From: Chloroflexota bacterium
GTDB taxonomy: Bacteria > Chloroflexota > Dehalococcoidia > DSTF01 > JACRBR01
Direction: 5' to 3'
NCBI GenBank assembly: GCA_016213125.1
Contig: JACRBR010000205.1
Location: 1 to 11,757 of the forward strand
Length of the DNA stretch: 11,757 bases
Position 1 is the stretch's first letter. Every line of letters begins with the position of its first letter. A program made the translations under genes and the position numbers. A model generated the notes under the pieces. The model saw only the letters and a program-made list of their open reading frames with translations, was not told the origin of the DNA and made no database searches. Positions 6,323-11,757 of the stretch are shown one piece after another.

Positions 6323-7603
6323 ATGCGTCGCATCGTATTCCTTTGTCTTGCCGTAGCCGTGTTCACTCTGGCCCTGAGGGCCGGCGTCTCGGTCGCCGCC
6401 GTTATCCCGAGGGAGAATGCCGACGTCGACCAGAACAACGTCATCAATTCGGGCGACCTGCTCCTGGTCGTCCTGGGGACGCATCCCCGCGCCGATGTGA
6501 ACCGCGACGGCCGGGTGAACTCCGGGGACGCGCTCTACGTCCTCCAGAGCTACGGGCCGCTCCCGCGCGACAAGTACAGGCAGCCGTTCTCCTCGGACTC
6601 ACCGTGGAACACCGCGATCGGCTCGGGGGCGCAGTACGGAGATACCGGCTTCGCCATGACGCGCGACTACACCGTGATCGATGTCGACCACTGGGTCCTC
6701 ACCACCCCGGCGGACCCGGTGCGGGAGGTCATCAACGATCAGGCGACGTGGTCAGGGCCCCGGTGCAGCGCAGCCGTCGCCAGCGGCAAGCTCACCAGCC
6801 TTCCCGACTCGCTCCTTGTGCCGGACGTCTCGGGCGGGAACCTGCCCAACAACCCGGCGGCGATCCTGCAGCCCGACGGCCGCACGATCGTCCAGGTCAA
6901 CGCCCTCGCCCGCTGCGTGGCAGGCGGCCCCGTCTATGGCGTTCCGGCCGCGACGGTGGACATCTACGGCAAGGGCATCCCCGGCGGGCACGGTGGTTCG
7001 GGCCTGTCCAGCATTGGCGGCACGGTGCGGCTGGGTGAACTGTTGGGCGGCAGCATCAAACATGCCATGAAGGTGAACATCCCCTGCGCGTTGTACTGCT
7101 CGCCGGCTTCCGGCCCCGGCGGTGGGCCCGGCTGGCGCTGGCCGGCCTACACCTCGGATCAGCACTGCGGGTCGTACGCCTGTGGATACGGCGGCACGAG
7201 GCCGGCCCTGCAGATGGGCTCGCTCCTCGCGCTGCCGGCGAACCTGAACCAGGCGACCGTCACCGCGCCCGGCCAGAGCTGGCCGCCGGGCATGGAGACG
7301 GAGGTGGGGCGGCGCCTGTTCTATGCCTTCCAGAACTACGGCGCGTACGTGGTCGATGACCTGGTCTGGAACGGCACCGCCTACGCCATCCACGTCGAGC
7401 GGGGGGTGCGGCAGGAGGTGCTCGCGGCGTCCGGCATAGACATCGACAACGCGACCCCCGCGTGTGGGGGCGTCTGCGGGGCGTACTGGCGCGACTGGCA
7501 CCGCATCTGGCTGAATCTGAAGGTGGTGACCAACAACGGCCCCACAAGCGTGGGCGGCGGCGGTTCGCCCCGGGTCCCAAAGGCCCCGCCCATCGGGAAT
7601 TGA
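6323..7603 (+). CDS. Secreted protein with a dockerin type I-like duplicated calcium-loop module and the same C-terminal domain of unknown function (426 aa)
   Basis: Residues 1-26 (MRRIVFLCLAVAVFTLALRA then GVSVAA) are a clear signal peptide. Two 12-residue EF-hand-type loops follow. One is D34-V-D36-Q-N38 ending at D45; the other is D58-V-N60-R-D62-G63 ending at D69. Each is followed by a short hydrophobic helix (LLLVVL, ALYVLQSYG). This is the duplicated dockerin type I arrangement, which in cellulosomes binds Ca2+ and a cohesin partner. Residues 83-426 match the C-terminal domain of the gene upstream: PFSSDSPWNTAIGSGA, LPNNPAA, DGRTI, DIYGKG, GGHGGSGLS (221-229, His223), WRWPA, MGSLLALP, NYGAYVVD and the tail VGGGGSPRVPKAPPIGN. 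Eight cysteines in this domain fit an oxidised, extracellular protein. The Thr/Pro stalk is absent. Function unknown; a tandem duplication with exchange of the N-terminal module is the likely origin. Confidence 0.9.
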   Translation: MRRIVFLCLAVAVFTLALRAGVSVAAVIPRENADVDQNNVINSGDLLLVVLGTHPRADVNRDGRVNSGDALYVLQSYGPLPRDKYRQPFSSDSPWNTAIGSGAQYGDTGFAMTRDYTVIDVDHWVLTTPADPVREVINDQATWSGPRCSAAVASGKLTSLPDSLLVPDVSGGNLPNNPAAILQPDGRTIVQVNALARCVAGGPVYGVPAATVDIYGKGIPGGHGGSGLSSIGGTVRLGELLGGSIKHAMKVNIPCALYCSPASGPGGGPGWRWPAYTSDQHCGSYACGYGGTRPALQMGSLLALPANLNQATVTAPGQSWPPGMETEVGRRLFYAFQNYGAYVVDDLVWNGTAYAIHVERGVRQEVLAASGIDIDNATPACGGVCGAYWRDWHRIWLNLKVVTNNGPTSVGGGGSPRVPKAPPIGN

Positions 7604-7632
7604 GCGCCGGCCACGCGACGGCGGGCGGCCGC

Positions 7633-7645
7633 TAGAATGGACGCG
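7633..7645 (+). promoter_or_regulatory. Candidate -10 element for leaderless uvrC transcription
   Basis: TAGAAT (five of six matches to TATAAT) lies exactly 6 nt before the GTG start of uvrC, and no Shine-Dalgarno sequence is present. A -10 hexamer ending 6-7 nt before a start codon is the usual arrangement when transcription begins at the start codon itself. No good -35 box is seen, so this is tentative. Confidence 0.4.
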
Positions 7646-9534
7646 TGAGCCCCGCGCGCTTCTCCGAACGCCTATCCCGGGTTCCCACCGGCCCCGGCGT
7701 CTATGTCATGCGCGACGCCGAGCAGCACGTCATCTACGTGGGCAAGGCCGCGAACCTGCGCAGCCGCATGCGCTCGTACTTCGGCAGCCCCCTGAGCATG
7801 GAGCCCAAGACCCGCGCCCTGTCCGAGTCCATCGCCGATTTCGAATACGTCGTCACCCATACCGAGCAGGAGGCCATGCACCTGGAAGCGGAGCTGGTGA
7901 AGCGCCACCAGCCGCTTTTCAACATCCGCCTCAGGGACGACAAGCACTATCCGTATCTGAAGGTGGACCTGGTCGACCCCTGGCCCCGCATCTACATTAC
8001 GCGCCGGGTCGAAAAGGACGGCGGGCGCTACTTCGGGCCGTTTGCGAACGCCGGCTCCGTCCGCCGCACGCTGGATCTGGTGAACAAGCTCTTCCCCTGG
8101 CGTTCCTGCACCAAGACCATCACCGGCACGGATCCGCGGCCGTGCCTGGACTACTACATCAACCGCTGCATCGCCCCCTGCACCTCCTACTGCACGAAGG
8201 AGGAGTACGACGAGGTCATCCGCCAGGTCATCCTGTTCCTCGAGGGCCGCACCGATGAGGTCGTTCGCCAGCTGAAGCGCGAGATGGCCGCTGCCTCGGC
8301 GGCGATGGAGTACGAACGCGCCGGCCGCATGCGCGACCAGCTGCAGTCCATCGACCGCGTGACGGAGCGCCAGACCGTGGCCAGCACGCGCCCGGCCGAT
8401 GAGGACGTCTTCGGCCTCGCCAGGGGTGAAACGGACGCCGTCGTCCAGGTGCTGTTCGTCCGCGGCACACGGATGGTTGGCGCGGACAGCTTCACCATGG
8501 AGGGCACCCGCGACGAATCGGACGCCGACATCATGGCCAGCTTCATCAAGCAGTTCTACGAGTCGGCCACGTACGTACCGCGAACGGTGATCGTCCCTGT
8601 CACCCTGCCCGAGCAGGAGATGATCGAGGCGATGCTGTCCGAGCGCCGGGGCGGCCGGGTGCAGGTGCTCGTACCCCGCCGCGGCGAGAAGCGCGGCCTC
8701 GTGGAGATGGCGGCCAACAACGCGCGGGAATCCATGGATATGGCGAAGGTGAAGTGGCTGGCCGACTCCGGCAAGCGCGAGGCCGCCCTCGATGAGCTGG
8801 AGGAGGCGCTGGACCTCCCCTCTCGCCCGACGCGCATCGAGTGCTACGACATCTCCAACATCCAGGGCACATCCTCGGTCGGCTCCATGGTCGTGTTCGC
8901 CGATGGCCACCCCCGTCCCCAGGAGTACCGCCGCTTCCGCATCAAGACGGTCGAGGGGGCGAACGACTTCGCCTCGATGGCCGAGGTCCTCCGCCGGCGC
9001 TTTCGGCGTGCCCGCGAGCAGCTGCTCCGTGAGACCGGTGCCGAAGCGCCCGAGATCGAGTCCCCGGCCGGGGACGCCCGCCGAAACGGACGAGACGAAT
9101 CGTTCGCCGCGCTCCCGGATCTGGTCATTATCGATGGCGGCAAGGGCCAGCTCGGGGCGGTCCTCGACGTGATGCGGGAGATGGGTGTGAAGCAGATACC
9201 CACCGTCGGCCTCGCCAAGCAACACGAGGAGATCTACGTTCAGGACGTATCGGAGCCCGTGGTCCTGCCCCGCACCTCCCAGGCGCTGTACCTTGTCCAG
9301 CGCATCCGGGACGAGGCCCACCGCTTCGCCATCACCTACCACCGGGGCATCCGGAAGAAGGCGGGCTTCCAGTCCGCGCTCGACTCCATCCCTGGCGTCG
9401 GTCCCAAGCGGAAGAAGGCGCTCCTGCGGAGGTTCGGCTCCGTCCGAGGCATCCGCGAGGCCACGGTCGAGGATTTGGCGTCGACGGTCGGCTTTACGGT
9501 GAATCTGGCCGAGAAAGTGAAGGCCGCCCTGTGA
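7645..9534 (+). CDS. uvrC: Excinuclease ABC subunit C (UvrC), 629 aa
   Basis: UvrC makes both incisions around a DNA lesion after UvrA/UvrB recognition in nucleotide excision repair. Domains in order: a GIY-YIG 3'-incision nuclease at about 13-95 (GVY 18-20, YVG 31-33, Arg39, and the HTEQEAMHLEAELVK stretch with its Glu); then LRDDKHYPYL, YFGPF and the cysteine-bearing region PCLDYYINRCIAPC. A UVR motif for UvrB binding lies at about 205-240. The RNase H-like 5'-incision domain has YDISNIQG with Asp402, then VIIDGGKGQL with Asp497, and His559 in EAHRFAI. Tandem helix-hairpin-helix motifs (SIPGVGPKRKKALLRRFGS onward) end the protein. The length is normal for the family. One small departure is KAANL where KAKNL is usual. 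The GTG start is forced: the nearby ATG at 7637 ends after three codons. pcm follows 19 nt downstream. Confidence 0.98.
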   Translation: MSPARFSERLSRVPTGPGVYVMRDAEQHVIYVGKAANLRSRMRSYFGSPLSMEPKTRALSESIADFEYVVTHTEQEAMHLEAELVKRHQPLFNIRLRDDKHYPYLKVDLVDPWPRIYITRRVEKDGGRYFGPFANAGSVRRTLDLVNKLFPWRSCTKTITGTDPRPCLDYYINRCIAPCTSYCTKEEYDEVIRQVILFLEGRTDEVVRQLKREMAAASAAMEYERAGRMRDQLQSIDRVTERQTVASTRPADEDVFGLARGETDAVVQVLFVRGTRMVGADSFTMEGTRDESDADIMASFIKQFYESATYVPRTVIVPVTLPEQEMIEAMLSERRGGRVQVLVPRRGEKRGLVEMAANNARESMDMAKVKWLADSGKREAALDELEEALDLPSRPTRIECYDISNIQGTSSVGSMVVFADGHPRPQEYRRFRIKTVEGANDFASMAEVLRRRFRRAREQLLRETGAEAPEIESPAGDARRNGRDESFAALPDLVIIDGGKGQLGAVLDVMREMGVKQIPTVGLAKQHEEIYVQDVSEPVVLPRTSQALYLVQRIRDEAHRFAITYHRGIRKKAGFQSALDSIPGVGPKRKKALLRRFGSVRGIREATVEDLASTVGFTVNLAEKVKAAL

Positions 9535-9553
9535 AACTGCCCCGGATATTCAG

Positions 9554-10237
9554 TTGACAGAACATCCGCACGAGGAAGGCGGCCCAGGCGAGGCGTACAG
9601 CGCGCCGCGTGCGCGCATGCTCGCCCTCTTACGCAGGCATGTCACGGACGAGCGCGTCATCGAGGCGATGGCTGCGGTCCCGCGCGAGCGCTTCGTCCTG
9701 CCGGAGTGGCACGATCGCGCCTACGATGACTCTGCGCTTCCCATCGGTGGGGGTCAGACGATCTCTCAGCCGCTGATCGTCGCGCTCATGCTGGATGCGG
9801 CGCGGATCACACCGACGGACCGGGTGCTGGAGGTTGGCACGGGCTCCGGGTACCAGGCCGCGGTGCTCTCCGTCCTCGCGCGCGAGGTTGTTACCGTCGA
9901 GCGCATTGCGACGCTTCGCGCGCGCGCCGAAGTGGTGTTGCGGGAACTTGGTTACACAAACGTCATAGTAATGCAGGCCAGCGATGTGCTGGGATGGCCC
10001 GAAGCCGCACCCTACGATGTGATCATCGTCGCGGCGGGCGCGCCCCACATCCCGCGTCCACTGCTCGACCAGCTCGCGCCGGGCGGGCGGCTGGTGGTGC
10101 CCGTGGGCGACCGCCGCGGACAGGAACTGATGCGCGCGACAAGAACCGCGCACGGCATCGAGATCGCGCGGCTTGGCGCCTGCGCCTTCGTGCCCCTTAT
10201 CGGAAAGGAAGCGTGGGAAACTGAGGCGCCTCCGTGA
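9554..10237 (+). CDS. pcm: Protein-L-isoaspartate O-methyltransferase (227 aa)
   Basis: The enzyme methylates abnormal L-isoaspartyl residues in damaged proteins with S-adenosylmethionine, starting their repair in the cytoplasm. Family signatures appear in order: VIEAMAAVPRERFV (about 36-49), PIGGGQTISQPLIVALML (about 69-86), the SAM-binding motif VLEVGTGSGYQAAVLS (about 97-112), the acidic strand end VVTVER, YDVIIVAAGAPHIP, LAPGGRLVVPVG, and the C-terminal CAFVPLIGKEAW. The length is typical. The TTG start at 9554 has no clear ribosome binding site. A later in-frame ATG at 9617 (RAR-M-LALL) is possible but would trim the N-terminal helix. The 19-nt gap after uvrC suggests one transcript joining DNA repair and protein repair. 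Confidence 0.93.
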   Translation: MTEHPHEEGGPGEAYSAPRARMLALLRRHVTDERVIEAMAAVPRERFVLPEWHDRAYDDSALPIGGGQTISQPLIVALMLDAARITPTDRVLEVGTGSGYQAAVLSVLAREVVTVERIATLRARAEVVLRELGYTNVIVMQASDVLGWPEAAPYDVIIVAAGAPHIPRPLLDQLAPGGRLVVPVGDRRGQELMRATRTAHGIEIARLGACAFVPLIGKEAWETEAPP

Positions 10238-10257
10238 GGCCCCTCACTGAGGGCTTC
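10236..10257 (+). terminator. Weak terminator-like hairpin at the end of pcm
   Basis: GAGGCCCCTC and GAGGGCTTC pair around an ACT loop with one bulged C and one G-U pair, overlapping the pcm stop codon. Only a short TTTC follows a few bases later, so termination strength is uncertain. Confidence 0.35.
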
Positions 10258-10368
10258 AGCGGGGTTTCGATTAGGCTGCGAACGCTGGGATAGCAAAGGT
10301 GTATCGACGGGTGTCGGCCTCATTCTCAATTCATATCGCGATGTCTCGAAATAGGTACATACGCCTGC

Positions 10369-10397
10369 TGGACAACAGCGGGTTACCCGTTTACAAT
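10369..10397 (+). promoter_or_regulatory. Sigma70-type promoter of the xerD-like gene
   Basis: TGGACA (10369-10374, five of six to TTGACA) and TACAAT (10392-10397, five of six to TATAAT) are separated by the ideal 17 nt. Transcription should begin near 10403-10404, giving a leader of about 60 nt. GAGGG at 10454-10458 then serves as ribosome binding site 4 nt before the ATG. This is the best promoter in the window. The rest of the 225-nt gap before it (10238-10368) shows nothing further apart from the hairpin at its start. Confidence 0.65.
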
Positions 10398-10462
10398 CGC
10401 CTAGCACTTCCCCCAAGTGGCGCTTTCGCAAACAAAGACCCGGCTTTCATGTCGAGGGCACA

Positions 10463-11374
10463 ATGGATGAGTACATTGGGCACTTTCTCAACTTCCTGTC
10501 GGTTGAAAAGGGCGCGTCCGGCAACACGATCCTCGCGTACAAGAACGACCTGAGTCAGTTCGACAGCTACGTCACCGGACTGCGCGGCAACGGCAAGCCG
10601 CGTGAATGGGAGCAGCTGGAGCGCGACTTGATCGTCGACTACGTCCTCAACCTCAAGCGTAAGAACTACGCCGAGGCGACCGTCGCGCGCAAAGTCGCCG
10701 CCATCAAGTCGTTCTTCCAGTACATGCAGGCCGAGGGCAGCATTCGCCGCAACCCGGCGGAGAACATCGACTCTCCCCGCGTCGGCCGCTCCCTCCCCAA
10801 GCCGCTCTCTGTGACCGAAGTCGATGAGCTGCTCGAACAGCCGCTCAAGCGCAACTCGCCCGAGGCCCGCCGCGATCGCGGGATGCTGGAGTTGCTGTAC
10901 GCCACCGGCCTCCGCGTCACCGAGCTGGTTTCGCTGAACATCGAGGATCTCAACATGTCCCCGCCGCACCCCTACGTCCGCTGCATGGGGAAGGGGCAGA
11001 AGGAACGCACCATCCCGATTCACGAGCAGGCTGCTTCGGCCGTCGTGGACTACATGAACGAAGGCCGCGCGAATCTCGTGAAGAACCGGAACGAGCCCGC
11101 CCTTTTCGTCAACCGCCGCGGCGAGCGCCTCACCCGCCAGGGCTTCTGGTTGATCCTGAAGCAGTACGCGAAAGATGCCGGCATCACGAAGCCGGTGACG
11201 CCGCACACGTTGCGGCACTCCTTCGCCACTCATATGCTGCGTGGAGGCGCGCCCCTCCGCAACGTCCAGGAACTCCTCGGACATGCCAACATCTCCACCA
11301 CGCAGGTCTACACGCAGATCGCCAACGAGCACGTCCGCCAGGTCTACGACAAGGCTCACCCCCGCGCCCGCTAA
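10463..11374 (+). CDS. xerD: Site-specific tyrosine recombinase, XerD-type (303 aa)
   Basis: This enzyme resolves chromosome dimers at dif near the time of cell division. An N-terminal SAM-like core-binding domain occupies about 1-88 (YIGHFLNFLSVEKGASGNTI, TVARKVAAIKSFFQYM). The catalytic domain has Arg151 in ATGLRVTEL, Lys177 in GKGQKER, His248 and Arg251 in HTLRHSFATHML, His274 in LLGHANISTTQVYT, and the nucleophile Tyr283. All six catalytic positions are intact. The ISTTQxYT context and the YDKAHPRA end are XerD-like rather than XerC-like. The length of about 300 aa with no extra domain, and the housekeeping neighbours, argue against a phage integrase. Start: ATG with GAGGG 4 nt upstream, driven by the promoter at 10369-10397. 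Confidence 0.95.
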   Translation: MDEYIGHFLNFLSVEKGASGNTILAYKNDLSQFDSYVTGLRGNGKPREWEQLERDLIVDYVLNLKRKNYAEATVARKVAAIKSFFQYMQAEGSIRRNPAENIDSPRVGRSLPKPLSVTEVDELLEQPLKRNSPEARRDRGMLELLYATGLRVTELVSLNIEDLNMSPPHPYVRCMGKGQKERTIPIHEQAASAVVDYMNEGRANLVKNRNEPALFVNRRGERLTRQGFWLILKQYAKDAGITKPVTPHTLRHSFATHMLRGGAPLRNVQELLGHANISTTQVYTQIANEHVRQVYDKAHPRAR

Positions 11375-11757
11375 ACGCGCGATCCAGACCGCCATCAACG
11401 GCCGCCCTCTCGCGAGGACGGCCGTCCTGTTGTTCGCCGCGCTGGCGCTCACGATCGCGGCCTGCGACGACGCCGACAACGAGGGCGCAAGCGCCACGCC
11501 GACGGTGACAGCTGCACCCACGGCGATGCTCACCGCGACCGCCGCGCCCGCACCCACGCCGGATCTCGCCGCGCTCATCGATACGCGGGCACCGCTGCCC
11601 CTCAACGATCCGCGCGCGCTCTCCGGCCGTTACCGCAGGACGGACGGCGTCGCACCCGCATCGCGTCCGTTTGCGGGCGAGGCCGTCGCCGCATCGTCGC
11701 GCGAGTTCATCGTTTCACGCATCACGGGCGCGACGCTGTCACAGACGGCGCCGCCCG
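11283..11757 (+). CDS. Lipoprotein with a Thr/Pro-rich N-terminus, 3' end beyond the window
   Basis: The frame is open to the window edge. It encodes a lipoprotein signal: an Arg-bearing stretch (GRPLARTAV), a hydrophobic core (LLFAALALT) and a lipobox IAAC, with the modified Cys encoded at 11463-11465. An acidic DDADNEG linker and a short Thr/Ala/Pro-rich spacer follow, then a soluble region (LAALIDTRAPLPLNDPRALS and onward). After lipidation it would be anchored at the outer face of the membrane. No domain is recognisable in the visible part. The start is unclear: ATG 11283 is the only usual start upstream of the signal sequence but overlaps the recombinase gene by 92 nt. TTG 11430 would leave too short a signal. 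A rare start codon between 11375 and 11430 is possible. Confidence 0.6.
   Translation, partial: MPTSPPRRSTRRSPTSTSARSTTRLTPAPAKRAIQTAINGRPLARTAVLLFAALALTIAACDDADNEGASATPTVTAAPTAMLTATAAPAPTPDLAALIDTRAPLPLNDPRALSGRYRRTDGVAPASRPFAGEAVAASSREFIVSRITGATLSQTAPP
11398..11425 (+). terminator. Strong hairpin after the xerD-like gene
   Basis: ACGGCCG and CCTC pair with GAGG and CGGCCGT across one C-A mismatch around a TCGC loop, 23 nt after the stop. The following CCTGTTGTTCG is only mildly T-rich. The hairpin falls inside the reading frame that encodes the next protein's signal peptide, so it may instead act on that messenger. Confidence 0.4.

Noticed and set aside
7672..9342. Minus-strand open frame of 556 codons opposite uvrC
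   Set aside because: uvrC is certain on the plus strand. The antisense frame is a composition artefact.
10330..10360. Possible dif-like site near the xerD-type gene
   Set aside because: An ATCGCGAT palindrome is present, but no 11-6-11 arm structure matching dif could be made out.
10463..11374. Tyrosine recombinase as evidence of a prophage or integrative element
   Set aside because: Length, motifs and C-terminus are those of housekeeping XerD. The neighbours are core genes, and no attachment repeats, tRNA or phage genes are present.

Overview
The window is high-GC DNA with strong G/C third-codon bias. It uses GTG and TTG starts freely, and one gene (uvrC) may be leaderless. It carries conserved housekeeping genes (the end of prmC, uvrC, pcm, a xerD-type recombinase) beside large secreted proteins with long Thr/Pro stalks. 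A lipoprotein with the same Thr/Pro flavour and a four-part c-di-GMP protein are also present. Thr-Pro 'TPTPT/TNTPT' stalks and GGDEF plus HD-GYP fusions are frequent in Chloroflexota, so a high-GC Chloroflexota chromosome (perhaps Dehalococcoidia-like) is the best guess. This is inference from style; there is no rRNA or marker tree here.

Layout, all on the + strand. 1-1108: a tight run with the last 35 codons of a probable prmC, a small protein of unknown function, and a small alpha/beta hydrolase. The stop/start junctions touch or overlap, which suggests translational coupling. 1139-3526: a membrane-anchored protein with an intact GGDEF domain, two sensor-like (GAF-like) regions and an intact HD-GYP domain, predicted both to make and to break cyclic di-GMP. 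3527 to about 3945: a long stretch with no convincing gene, holding a hairpin, a perfect TTGACA hexamer and a 9-bp inverted repeat with half-sites 31 bp apart.

3810-6116 and 6323-7603: two adjacent paralogues that share an extracellular C-terminal domain of about 310-345 residues which I cannot assign to a characterised family. The first is tethered by an N-terminal hydrophobic segment and a roughly 200-residue Thr/Pro stalk. The second has a cleavable-looking signal peptide followed by a duplicated dockerin-type calcium-loop module. A perfect 15-bp hairpin separates them. This pair is the most novel part of the window: one domain presented in two ways, on a stalk and on a dockerin.

7645-10237: uvrC (nucleotide excision repair) followed after 19 nt by pcm (protein repair methyltransferase), probably one transcript. 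uvrC has a -10-like TAGAAT six bases before its GTG. 10238-10462 is a promoter-bearing gap with a good sigma70-type site (TGGACA, 17 nt, TACAAT) driving a XerD-type tyrosine recombinase (10463-11374). A strong hairpin follows, and then the 5' part of a lipoprotein gene that runs off the window. No RNA genes, CRISPR arrays, insertion sequences or other mobile elements were seen.
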